Below the pieces are notes generated by a model, which saw nothing but the letters and a program-made list of their open reading frames with translations, did not search any database and had not been told where the DNA came from. A program made the translations under genes and the position numbers. Positions 1-7,147 of a stretch of DNA of 64,000 nt are shown piece after piece; the first letter of the stretch is position 1, and the number at the start of each line of letters is the position of its first letter. Origin of the DNA: Bacteroidota bacterium. Its GTDB lineage: Bacteria; Bacteroidota; Bacteroidia; B-17B0; Aurantibacillaceae. The stretch is taken from the NCBI GenBank assembly GCA_013298715.1, contig JAAFIQ010000009.1:62001-126000 (forward strand). The letters run 5' to 3'.

Positions 1-442
1 TGTAGGTATTAATTTGAAAATCATTATCTATAAACATTCGTAGAATATAAAATGCTTGGTTTTTATCATAGACTATTGAAAATTCAATGTTAGCCCAACC
101 TTGCTTACCATCATAAGAGTTTATATAATACCATTTGTAATAACTTTTTTCTGTTTTATTTCCTTCGTATAATTCATTATTTATTTTCACGGAGTTAACG
201 GTAAGTGGCCCGTAACTCATAGAAGAATCGTGAGGCCATACCACCGCTAAACTCATTACACTGTCTTTTGTGTTTTGATAAAAAGTTACATAGTTCCCCT
301 TTTCTCTATAGAATTTAGAGTAATCTTGTCCATTATGATCGGCTTCAATAATATCAAATGCAAGGATTGTCTTTTGGAAATATTGAGCGTTAACGTTAAA
401 TTTAATTAACAGTAGGCAGATTATTATTACAGTTTTTTTCAT
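1..442 (-). CDS. secreted hypothetical protein, C-terminus cut by window edge
   Basis: The frame opens with an ATG at 442 and stays open to base 1, so about 147 residues are present and the C-terminus lies outside the window. The first 20 residues form a typical Sec signal peptide (two Lys, a Val/Ile/Leu core, Asn-Ala-Gln at the cleavage site). The mature part is rich in Tyr, Asp and Lys with no motif I recognise. It starts 43 bases after the J-domain gene on the same strand and is probably the last visible gene of that operon. Function unknown; that it is exported is inferred from the signal peptide. Confidence 0.7.
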   Translation of the reverse strand, partial: MKKTVIIICLLLIKFNVNAQYFQKTILAFDIIEADHNGQDYSKFYREKGNYVTFYQNTKDSVMSLAVVWPHDSSMSYGPLTVNSVKINNELYEGNKTEKSYYKWYYINSYDGKQGWANIEFSIVYDKNQAFYILRMFIDNDFQINTY

Positions 443-485
443 GTTAATTGTTTTATGTGATTAGTAATTTTGATTAATAAATGAT

Positions 486-1001
486 TTAATTACAACCCTT
501 AGCAAAAAGTGCAAGGATAATTAAAATCAACGCACCTCCAATCAAGCGAGGTATTAATTCATTTACAAAGGTTTTTGCACCAATGCTTGCGATACCCTTG
601 AAGTCTTCAATTGTTTGAGCTAAATAATCCGAAGCTTGCTTTGCGGCATTTTCCATCCATTTATTTAACACATCATCCGTTACATTATAATCTCTGCTTT
701 GATATGTATCGTACTTATTTTTATAGTCGGATGCCTGCTCGAATTTATTTTCTGCCCTCTTTTCTTTTTGAGCATTTTTAAAAGCATTGTGTTTTCTATA
801 TTCCTCATCATATCTTTTTCTCGCTTCAGAATCCTTTAAAATCAAATGCGCTTCTATAATTAATCGCATCCGATCGTTGGTATTGGCACCCGGATTTTTA
901 TCCGGATGCCATTTTAAAGCTTGCATCTTGAACGCAGATTTGATTTCTGTTGGAGTTGCTGAAATATCAGCTTCAAGTATTTTATAATAATCTACAAACA
1001 T
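486..1001 (-). CDS. membrane-anchored J-domain (DnaJ-like) protein
   Basis: Residues 3-66 form a J domain with the HPD tripeptide (in KWHPDKNPG) that stimulates Hsp70 ATPase activity. The middle is charged and likely helical (about 75-125), and the last 25 residues hold one hydrophobic segment (LIGGALILIILALFAKG) that should anchor the protein by its C-terminus. There is no Gly/Phe-rich region, zinc finger or substrate-binding domain, so this is a type III J protein, not the housekeeping DnaJ. It should recruit DnaK to the membrane, possibly for the small membrane proteins encoded beside it. The ATG at 1001 lies four bases after the stop of the upstream gene. Confidence 0.85.
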   Translation of the reverse strand: MFVDYYKILEADISATPTEIKSAFKMQALKWHPDKNPGANTNDRMRLIIEAHLILKDSEARKRYDEEYRKHNAFKNAQKEKRAENKFEQASDYKNKYDTYQSRDYNVTDDVLNKWMENAAKQASDYLAQTIEDFKGIASIGAKTFVNELIPRLIGGALILIILALFAKGCN

Positions 1002-1005
1002 GGCT

Positions 1006-1224
1006 TTAATCCTTTTTCAAATTTTGATCGTCCGAATTATTACCTGATTTGTATTTCCATACAGCTATAATAGCAGCTATACCGGCAGGAAAAATAATGA
1101 ATCCGATTCCTGAAGTTGCATGCCTGCCTCTTGCTTCCATTATCGCTGTGTTAATTAAGGTTATCACTAGGATTATCACGATTGTTAAAACAATTTTTAT
1201 TGCTGTTCTTGTTACTGTGTTCAT
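1006..1224 (-). CDS. small two-helix membrane protein
   Basis: From the ATG at 1224 this frame gives 72 residues. There are two hydrophobic helices (about 8-28 and 43-58) separated by a short loop with EARGRHATSG, and a charged, Asp/Lys-rich tail. The frame is open further upstream to 1410, but that part overlaps the preceding gene's Asn/Tyr-rich coding end and is low complexity, so I chose the internal ATG. It sits between a small secreted protein and the J-domain gene with gaps of 49 and 4 bases. No family recognised. Confidence 0.6.
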   Translation of the reverse strand: MNTVTRTAIKIVLTIVIILVITLINTAIMEARGRHATSGIGFIIFPAGIAAIIAVWKYKSGNNSDDQNLKKD

Positions 1225-1273
1225 TTTTTTACGTTTTGAGGTGAATATTTTAATTGAATTATTATTTCGATAC

Positions 1274-1579
1274 TTATCTTCTTCTGCGATTATAACTTCC
1301 TGAGCTGTTGTAATTGTAGTTATAACTTTTGTTTGAATTATAATTATAAGAAGTGTTATAATTATAGTTGTAATGTTTTGTTCCAACTGTGCCAGTATAT
1401 GGATTGACATTTGGATAAGTACTAAAATTATCTCTTACAGTGTTATTCTGAACTGTTCGATAATGTCCCTGAACGTATGTTCCGTTTGATTTGTAGTAAC
1501 CATTTACGTGAGTTACATTTTGCGAGAAAACAACAACTCCTATCAGTGTCATTGCTAAGGTTAAAATCATTTTTTTCAT
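1274..1579 (-). CDS. small secreted Tyr/Asn-rich protein
   Basis: A 101-residue protein with a clear signal peptide (MKKMILTLAMTLIGVVVFSQ). The segment after it (VNGYYKSNGTYVQGHYRTVQNN, then NFSTYPNVNPYTGTVG) resembles a short motif I know from small exported proteins of Bacteroidota, where Gly-Tyr, His-Tyr-Arg and Asn-Pro-Tyr-Thr-Gly recur. The C-terminal half is a Tyr/Asn/Ser low-complexity run ending in four Arg. It is the first gene of the minus-strand operon reaching 1. Role unknown; the composition suggests a surface or envelope polypeptide. Confidence 0.7.
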   Translation of the reverse strand: MKKMILTLAMTLIGVVVFSQNVTHVNGYYKSNGTYVQGHYRTVQNNTVRDNFSTYPNVNPYTGTVGTKHYNYNYNTSYNYNSNKSYNYNYNSSGSYNRRRR

Positions 1580-1758
1580 TTTATTTGTTTTTAATTGGTT
1601 TCATCAATTGATAATCAACTCATGATCAGGTAACCATAAAAGACAAAATAAAATCATAACACGTTGTTTATCACTTAGATAAAATGCGAAAAAATGACCA
1701 ATTAAAATTTAGGCAATAATAAATGGAGGATTTGTTTTGTAGATAATTTGATGCGTTT

Positions 1759-3324
1759 TTAAAATTTTCGATTAACCGAAATTTTTGCCACAGGTTTCCC
1801 TTTCAATCCCTGATTTACAAGGTGGGCTAAAAATTTAGCGAATGGTTCTATGTTTTGTTCGACACTCGCTTTTTCTAATGCCTGCATATAGGCTTTACGT
1901 TCTTCAACAGGAATAACTGTCCACGGATAACCACCTGAAGCCAACATAACATTCAATAAAAACCTCCCCATACGCCCATTACCATCCATATATGGATGTA
2001 TATAAACAAAAATAAAATGCCCCAAAACAGCTCTAACAGAAGCCTCTGTTTCATTGCTTAACAATTCAAATAATAAGGGCATAGCATCACGAACCGCATC
2101 TACATTAAGTGGAACGTGCTTTGATTGGCTGATGTAAACTTGTCCATTTCTATATCCTGCTAAATCAGATGGTTTTAATAAACCAACAGCAACACTTGGA
2201 GCAAATAATTCTTCATACCATATTCCGTGTTCAAAATCGGTAACCTTACCTGAATTCTCTCCTTTAAGTATTTTTTTTATGCTACCTCTAACTTTTTGTG
2301 TTGCTTGCCAATAACCTCTTGCAGCCATAGCATCTCTTTGTTGTTTATCTTCTTTATTTTTTTGCGTATCCCATTTCCCAATTTTAACACGCTCTATTAA
2401 TTCGGGCGTAACTTTGTATTGCTCAATTGATAATGAGTGATAAGCGTCAGTTACATAAATATCTTCTACCATTTTCATGTATCTCGCATGATCTTCAGGC
2501 AGACCCGGAGCTTTAGGAAAATGCTTTACGATAATTTCTCTCATTGTATGCCACATTAATTTTATTCTGTTTACATATGGAGATTTTTCTCTTGAAGATA
2601 AGGCGATTTGAGTTTTTGTTTCAAAGGGATCAGTTTCTCTAATATCATATCCGGCAGTCTTCATCGTTCTTACAATATCGTCAGCAACCCGATCCTGACC
2701 AACATTTCTGAATGCACCGGCTAACCTTCCTGCTACGGTACTATGACCTCCATCAAGAAGTGTTTTTAATATTTCAGATGAATTACTAATCATTGTGAGT
2801 GCAGTTCTTACATCCGTTGCACTTTTAATAAACATTGTAGGCGAACAATGTACAAGAGAAGAAGGAAGCGTTAACATTCGTATGCCATTTATTTCTTGAA
2901 TTTCGGCACTCTTGACTAAAGGAGATTTTATGCTAAACAACGAAGTATTGTGTGGTAATGGCGTTTGAGAATTAACTCCTTGCGTTGATCTGATAATTAA
3001 TTGTTGAGGAACTGTCCAATTTCCGGAGTGTATTTGTAATGATTGCTCAGGTGAAATACAATATGTTTTGCCGTATCGATCGGCTAAATACCTTGCACAA
3101 AAATGCCAATAAGAAGCATACCAAGATGTGCTATCTCCTTGCTGTTCGCTTGAAGGCACCGACAAATACCAACCCTTCATTACTTCGCTTAAAAAACCAT
3201 TTTTAAACAAACGTTCTCTATATACTCGGCTTAATTCAGATGCTTTAATTGCCATAATACCTTTATCCTGAAGTTCCTTTAACGCCTCAAGGGATTCTGC
3301 TAGTTTTTCACTTGGTGTTGCCAT
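1759..3324 (-). CDS. Fic family AMP-transferase with AbiEi-like N-terminal half
   Basis: Residues 443-454 are a complete Fic motif, HPYMDGNGRMGR, with the catalytic His and the Gly-Asn-Gly-Arg phosphate loop, so an active NMP-transfer enzyme is expected. Residues 297-302 (SLSIEQ) match the inhibitory (S/T)xxxE(G/N) helix that blocks ATP gamma-phosphate binding, here before the Fic core as in class II Fic proteins, with Gln at the last position. Residues 1 to about 200 resemble the winged-helix and following domain of AbiEi-type antitoxins (a DKGI-x-A-I-K-A-S-E-L-S-R start, then G-F-L-S-E-V-M-K-G-W-Y). The protein therefore looks like a self-contained toxin-antitoxin polypeptide. It is monocistronic, and phased repeats lie 26-111 bases upstream of the ATG. 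Confidence 0.85.
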   Translation of the reverse strand: MATPSEKLAESLEALKELQDKGIMAIKASELSRVYRERLFKNGFLSEVMKGWYLSVPSSEQQGDSTSWYASYWHFCARYLADRYGKTYCISPEQSLQIHSGNWTVPQQLIIRSTQGVNSQTPLPHNTSLFSIKSPLVKSAEIQEINGIRMLTLPSSLVHCSPTMFIKSATDVRTALTMISNSSEILKTLLDGGHSTVAGRLAGAFRNVGQDRVADDIVRTMKTAGYDIRETDPFETKTQIALSSREKSPYVNRIKLMWHTMREIIVKHFPKAPGLPEDHARYMKMVEDIYVTDAYHSLSIEQYKVTPELIERVKIGKWDTQKNKEDKQQRDAMAARGYWQATQKVRGSIKKILKGENSGKVTDFEHGIWYEELFAPSVAVGLLKPSDLAGYRNGQVYISQSKHVPLNVDAVRDAMPLLFELLSNETEASVRAVLGHFIFVYIHPYMDGNGRMGRFLLNVMLASGGYPWTVIPVEERKAYMQALEKASVEQNIEPFAKFLAHLVNQGLKGKPVAKISVNRKF

Positions 3325-3349
3325 TATTCATGTTTTTAAAGATTCTCAA

Positions 3350-3435
3350 TTGCGTAAATTAGCTTTTAAAGCCGTGTGATAATTAGGTTTAGGAGTTGTG
3401 TTTAAATTAGGATATTAAGACGTGTTAAAATTAGG
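3350..3435 (+). promoter_or_regulatory. four direct repeats at exact 24-bp spacing upstream of the Fic gene
   Basis: Three 14-bp copies (GTGTGATAATTAGG at 3374, GTGTTTAAATTAGG at 3398, GTGTTAAAATTAGG at 3422) and a weaker fourth (TTGCGTAAATTAGC at 3350) start exactly 24 bases apart, while the 10-base spacers do not match. They occupy the promoter side of the divergent minus-strand Fic gene. The most economical reading is an operator array bound cooperatively by a DNA-binding protein, possibly the winged-helix part of the Fic protein itself, since AbiEi proteins autoregulate through repeated sites in their own promoter. Confidence 0.6.
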
Positions 3436-3526
3436 TTATTATACGAAATTACAACAAATATTTCAATATTTATAGAAATTAATTAAACGACTAAAATCAA
3501 AAGAATTCAAGAAAACAAAAAAACTA

Positions 3527-3667
3527 CTACCTTTAGAGCCTAAAGTAGCTACGGGTCGAATTCATAAGTTCTCGGAGTGATTGAAAATCAGTCATAAGGT
3601 TCGATAAGTCCGATCCGTAGGGTACTAAACCGGACTTTTCTTTAAAATTTGAGAAGTTCGGTTTTTT
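3527..3667 (+). ncRNA. structured RNA candidate ending in an intrinsic terminator
   Basis: On the plus strand there is a 10-bp stem (3549-3558 with 3611-3620) enclosing a small hairpin (3578-3582 with 3586-3590), then a 10-bp terminator hairpin (3628-3637 with 3654-3663) followed by six T. Bases 3606-3612 (AAGTCCG) are a perfect complement of 3631-3637 (CGGACTT), the 5' arm of the terminator, so an alternative antiterminator pairing exists. A TACCTTTA box at 3528-3535 would put a transcript start near 3541. No protein gene follows on this strand before 5895, so a free small RNA is more likely than a riboswitch. It matches no RNA family I recognise. Confidence 0.5.
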
Positions 3668-3768
3668 ATTTCTACCAAACCCTCTGATAATAGGGCGATT
3701 TAGGCGATCGTCCGTTTTATACTTATGTAATTATTAGGTAGTCTAAATTTACGAAGTTATTTTCATTT

Positions 3769-4044
3769 GGGCTCACTCAAAATTTATAAAATTAACTGAA
3801 TCGACCTGAATACTGGGGCACGGGCAGCGAAGTGAAGATGTATAACAATACTTCGAACTGACCTACTTGCGCCAAGTAAGGCTAACAAAGAGTCAGTTAA
3901 TTTTTATCAAGCTAGGAGAAATAAAAAAACTCTATTTTTTGGTACTTTGTTTTTCTCAAAGAAGACAAAATGCGTTTCACGTAAAAAGGAAATTAACCAT
4001 CAAATCTTTTGTTAATTGGCAAATTTGAGTTTTTGAGTGAACCC
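3769..4044. repeat. MITE-like element with nested inverted repeats
   Basis: The 276-bp segment is bounded by 14-bp inverted repeats with one mismatch (GGGCTCACTCAAAA at 3769-3782 and its near complement at 4031-4044). Inside is a perfect 12-bp inverted repeat (3788-3799 with 3893-3904) and further hairpins (CGAAGT with ACTTCG at 3828-3854; TACTTG with CAAGTA at 3864-3878). There is no open frame of useful length. This nested palindromic layout suits a non-autonomous mobile element or a structured transcript. No convincing target-site duplication was seen at the ends. Confidence 0.45.
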
Positions 4045-4061
4045 TAACTAATCTCCAACAA

Positions 4062-4091
4062 AAAAAGCGGTTAATTTATTAACCGCTTTTT
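4062..4091. terminator. bidirectional intrinsic terminator
   Basis: A 13-bp perfect hairpin (4062-4074 with 4079-4091) begins with an A run and ends with a T run, so it can stop transcription in both directions. It directly follows the stop codon of the minus-strand secreted protein gene at 4094. Confidence 0.85.
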
Positions 4092-4093
4092 AT

Positions 4094-4699
4094 TTATTCC
4101 GTTACCTCGTAAAACTTGTTAAACTCATTTACTGCTTTAATTAATGCGCTTAGGTTAAACGTGTACTTATCTAAATCGCTATGTATGCCAGGCTGGTCTT
4201 TAAAATAATCCTTTATTTCTTTTTTATAGAATTTAGTACCAAATTGTTTAAACTCTTTTAATTCAGAAGCATTTTTCTCATCAGTTGGTCGTGTATCTCT
4301 AATAAAATAGGCACTCTCGATACCTGGATAACCATCTACTTTACCATTGTATTTATACTCCATTAAATTTAACCTACCTTTTGCTAAGTATTCAATGTAT
4401 ACTTCGCCTCCATCAAACGGAATAATTGTGAAATGTTTTCCATCATATCCATACGATTTTGCCTTTTTTGTAGATATTGGCATAGCCTTGCCCGCTGGAT
4501 TTGTTCTGAAAGAAAAGCCTTTATACATTTGGGTTATATCTTCAGTATTAACAGCAACTTCGCCTTTAACAGTGTCGCCTTTAAGACCAACATAATAGCC
4601 TTTTGTAAATACTGCTGCCATTTTTGGTTCTTTACCTTTTGGTTGTGCAATTGCTGCAATGCTTGCAACAGTGAATAACATTAAAACTAGTTTCTTCAT
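4094..4699 (-). CDS. secreted hypothetical protein
   Basis: About 201 residues from the ATG at 4699; a TTG three codons upstream (4708) is possible but would only lengthen the n-region. A standard signal peptide (MKKLVLMLFTVASIAAIAQ) is followed by a mature domain starting near GYYVGLKGDTVKGEV, a pattern I associate with exported Bacteroidota proteins of unknown role that begin with a short beta-strand motif around Gly-Asp-Thr. The remainder alternates beta-rich and charged stretches with no Cys and no lipobox. The gene stands alone between the bidirectional terminator and a hairpin-rich intergenic region. Confidence 0.7.
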   Translation of the reverse strand: MKKLVLMLFTVASIAAIAQPKGKEPKMAAVFTKGYYVGLKGDTVKGEVAVNTEDITQMYKGFSFRTNPAGKAMPISTKKAKSYGYDGKHFTIIPFDGGEVYIEYLAKGRLNLMEYKYNGKVDGYPGIESAYFIRDTRPTDEKNASELKEFKQFGTKFYKKEIKDYFKDQPGIHSDLDKYTFNLSALIKAVNEFNKFYEVTE

Positions 4700-4806
4700 A
4701 AAATTCAAAATTTAATTACGTCTTGTTTAAAAGACTTCCAAATATATTTATTGTTGGGCAACTTACAAAATCTATGCCGTTAATTTTAGTAAATTAAACC
4801 CTAAAC

Positions 4807-4923
4807 AGACAGTTCAAAAAAAGAACTGTCTGCGATTAAGCAACTGTAAGGATTTCCTTATTAACCTCTGTTAAGAAATCCTTAGAGTTTCTAAACCGGA
4901 GCTTGTCCCGACTTTATGTCGGG
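4807..4923. repeat. cluster of three perfect intergenic hairpins
   Basis: Three separate palindromes follow each other: AGACAGTTC with GAACTGTCT (4807-4831), AAGGATTTC with GAAATCCTT (4848-4883) and CCCGAC with GTCGGG (4907-4923). None ends in a T run suited to termination. Together with the adjoining dispersed repeat they fill the space between clpP and the secreted protein gene and look like a REP-type composite rather than coding DNA. Confidence 0.6.
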
Positions 4924-4929
4924 AATTAC

Positions 4930-4986
4930 CCGCAATAAAACAGATAGTTCGTCAATAAAATCGACTTCTACTGTCTAATTTCGGTT
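4930..4986 (-). repeat. dispersed intergenic repeat, copy A
   Basis: The reverse complement of this 57-bp segment aligns with 11181-11236 with about eight differences and one gap, including a 19-base exact match (TTATTGACGAACTATCTGT). Both copies are intergenic and lie just downstream of genes. This is direct sequence evidence of a small dispersed repeat; its family is not known to me. Confidence 0.7.
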
Positions 4987-5003
4987 AAAAAAGGCTAAAT
5001 AAA

Positions 5004-5030
5004 AAAGCCCTCATTTTTGAGGGCTTTAAA
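5004..5030 (-). terminator. clpP intrinsic terminator
   Basis: A 9-bp hairpin (AAAGCCCTC, loop, GAGGGCTTT) lies 11 bases beyond the clpP stop codon and is followed on the minus strand by a T run. Confidence 0.85.
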
Positions 5031-5041
5031 AAATCAAGTGT

Positions 5042-5716
5042 TTATGGTTTTCTCTCTAATACTTCATCAATCATACCATACTCTTTAGCTTCTTGCGCTA
5101 TCATCCAATAATCACGGTCGCTATCTGCCCATACTTTTTCGTAGGTTTGGCCACTGTGTAAGGCAATAATTTCGTACAATTCTTTTTTCAATTTTTGAAT
5201 TTCGCGCGCAGTAATTTCAATATCGCTTGCTTGCCCTTCTGCCCCCCCCAATGGTTGGTGAATCATAACACGCGCATGTTTTAAAGCTGTGCGTTTTCCT
5301 TTAGCGCCAGCACATTGCAATACGGCACCCATACTTGCTGCCATACCTGTACAAATAGTTGCCACATCTGGTTTTACAATTTGCATGGTATCATAAATTC
5401 CTAATCCTGCATAAACACTACCACCTGGCGAGTTTACATAAATTTGAATATCCTTTTTAGCATCAACACTTTCCAAAAATAAAAGCTGTGCTTGCACTAT
5501 ATTGGCAACTTGGTCGTTTATTCCTGTTCCTAAAAAAATAATTCTATCCATCATTAACCGAGAGAAAACGTCCATTTGCGCTACGTTAAGCTGGCGTTCT
5601 TCTATAATATATGGAGTTAAAGAGGATTGTATGCGCGACGTATAACTTTCGTAAGTTAAACTGTTAATGCCACGGTGCATGGTAGCATATTTTTTAAATT
5701 CATTGTTATCAAACAT
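5042..5716 (-). CDS. clpP: ATP-dependent Clp protease proteolytic subunit
   Basis: ClpP forms the barrel-shaped serine protease that degrades proteins delivered by ClpX or related unfoldases in the cytoplasm. The 224 residues contain the catalytic triad in family context: Ser128 in GMAASMGA, His153 in MIHQPLGG and Asp202 in SDRDYW. An N-terminal extension of about 35 residues precedes the conserved VAQMDVFSRLMMDRIIFLG segment, which is normal for Bacteroidota ClpP and may include a processed propeptide. The ATG at 5716 is preceded by a consensus promoter and followed by a terminator, so the gene is a single transcription unit; clpX is not adjacent. Confidence 0.97.
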   Translation of the reverse strand: MFDNNEFKKYATMHRGINSLTYESYTSRIQSSLTPYIIEERQLNVAQMDVFSRLMMDRIIFLGTGINDQVANIVQAQLLFLESVDAKKDIQIYVNSPGGSVYAGLGIYDTMQIVKPDVATICTGMAASMGAVLQCAGAKGKRTALKHARVMIHQPLGGAEGQASDIEITAREIQKLKKELYEIIALHSGQTYEKVWADSDRDYWMIAQEAKEYGMIDEVLERKP

Positions 5717-5739
5717 AATTTTAATTTTTAAGTGGTTAT

Positions 5740-5770
5740 CAAATGTAGTTGTTGTAATTTACATTTCAAA
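5740..5770 (-). promoter_or_regulatory. clpP promoter
   Basis: Read on the minus strand, TTTG (5770-5767) is separated by exactly 19 bases from TACATTTG (5747-5740), a perfect match to the Bacteroidetes -33/-7 consensus. The -7 box lies 23 bases before the clpP ATG. Confidence 0.8.
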
Positions 5771-5894
5771 AAGTATGCAAATAAGTTTTTAGCGCTAGTT
5801 TGTCATAATACGCCATTAACCTTAACTTGTTATTAACTCTATTTTATGTAAGTATTTAAAAACTAATTAATTGCCAAATTTGTAATAAGCCATT

Positions 5895-6740
5895 TTGTCA
5901 AACTCTAAATATTGTATTTTAAACGGACACTTAATTAGTGTATACGAGCCTGCTGTTGCTTTTAGCAATCGCGCGTTTAGGTATGGCGATGCTTTGTTTG
6001 AAACCATTAGGGTTTGTAATAACAAATTACTTTTTTTAAAAGATCATGTAATGCGCTTAAAGCTTGGCATGACGGTTTTGCGGTACAATGTACCTGCTGA
6101 GTTTTTAACCGAAAATATTCAAACATTAATTATTCAACTTTTAAAACACAATGCGCATGCACCTAATGCACGTATACGATTAACTGTATTTAGAAACGAA
6201 GGAGGATACTACTCCCCAGAAACAAATGATATTTCTTTTTTAATTGAAAGTGAAGAGCTACCAACTACTTTTGAGCTAAACCAAAAAGGCCTGTGGGTAG
6301 ATTTGTATGGAGATATGAAAAAACCCATAAACAAACTCTCAAACTTAAAAACAGCCAATGCTTTGTTTTATGTAATGGCCGGGCTTGCCAAACAAAGCAT
6401 GAAGTTAGATGAGTGTTTGCTAATTAATGAAAATGGAAATATTTGTGAGACAATTAGCAGTAATATTTTTGTAGTTAAAAACGGAACGCTTTATACACCG
6501 CCTTTAAACGAAGGTTGTTTAGCTGGTGTTATGCGTAAACAAATTATGGCATTAGCTACGGCACACAAAATTTTAGTGTTTGAAAGTATTGTAACAGATT
6601 ATAGTTTCAACAACGCCGACGAGGTTTTTTTAACCAACGCTATACAAGGTGTGCAATGGGTTGGGCAATACAAACAAAAATACTACACAAATAACACAGC
6701 TCAACTTTTTATTGATAAATTAAATAAACTTACCCAGTAA
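5895..6740 (+). CDS. class IV PLP-dependent aminotransferase
   Basis: A fold-type IV aminotransferase of 281 residues, related to branched-chain aminotransferases and aminodeoxychorismate lyase. Family signatures are RYGDALFETIRV near residue 30, NLKTANALFYVMAGLAK with the lysine expected to bind pyridoxal phosphate, and the NGNICETISSNIFVVKNGTLYTPPLNEGCLAGVMR segment that closes the active site. The start is a TTG at 5895; no ATG lies before the conserved NGHLI region. The next gene begins two bases after its stop. The sequence does not decide between branched-chain transamination and 4-amino-4-deoxychorismate lyase activity. Confidence 0.85.
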   Translation: MSNSKYCILNGHLISVYEPAVAFSNRAFRYGDALFETIRVCNNKLLFLKDHVMRLKLGMTVLRYNVPAEFLTENIQTLIIQLLKHNAHAPNARIRLTVFRNEGGYYSPETNDISFLIESEELPTTFELNQKGLWVDLYGDMKKPINKLSNLKTANALFYVMAGLAKQSMKLDECLLINENGNICETISSNIFVVKNGTLYTPPLNEGCLAGVMRKQIMALATAHKILVFESIVTDYSFNNADEVFLTNAIQGVQWVGQYKQKYYTNNTAQLFIDKLNKLTQ

Positions 6741-6742
6741 TT

Positions 6743-7132
6743 ATGTACACACAAATAGTAAGCGTAATCGAAAATTCCTTAAAAACACTTGGTCTTGAGC
6801 CAGAAACTGCAAAGATTGCCGAAGGACAATATAATATTAGCAAAGATAAAAAAGTAGAAATAATGATTGATGTTTGGGAAGAAAACCAACGTGTTTTTTT
6901 TCAAGCATTAAGCCCAGTAAATCAGTTAACTGACACCACACGCACAGAGGTGTTGCAAATGTTGTTAGAAGAAAATCATGGTTTGGTCGAGGCAAGTTTT
7001 TCGTTGGCGCAAAATACAATCATTGTAAAAACAACTATTGAGTGCAGTGCTTTTTTTAATCAAGAGCGTGCATTAAGCACCATAACAAGGATTGCTTATT
7101 ATTCAGAATTTTACCAGAATAAGTGGCAGTAA
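6743..7132 (+). CDS. YbjN-like small cytoplasmic protein
   Basis: A 129-residue soluble protein without signal peptide or membrane helix. The order of predicted elements (long N-terminal helix, then EIMIDVWEENQRVFFQALSPVN, a helix, then FSLAQNTIIVKTTIEC) resembles the alpha/beta sandwich of YbjN and type III chaperone-like proteins, but this is a weak structural impression and not a motif match. It is co-transcribed with the class IV aminotransferase, whose stop is two bases before this ATG. Function unknown. Confidence 0.7.
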   Translation: MYTQIVSVIENSLKTLGLEPETAKIAEGQYNISKDKKVEIMIDVWEENQRVFFQALSPVNQLTDTTRTEVLQMLLEENHGLVEASFSLAQNTIIVKTTIECSAFFNQERALSTITRIAYYSEFYQNKWQ

Positions 7133-7147
7133 AAATTACCACTACGT

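Noticed and set aside
1225-1410. Upstream extension of the small two-helix protein
   Set aside because: It overlaps the end of the preceding gene in another frame and is Ile/Thr low complexity; the ATG at 1224 gives a normal membrane protein.
3527-3667. Self-cleaving ribozyme, tmRNA or SRP RNA
   Set aside because: No hammerhead, HDV or twister core, no tmRNA ends and no SRP GGAA-type loop could be found; the type remains open.
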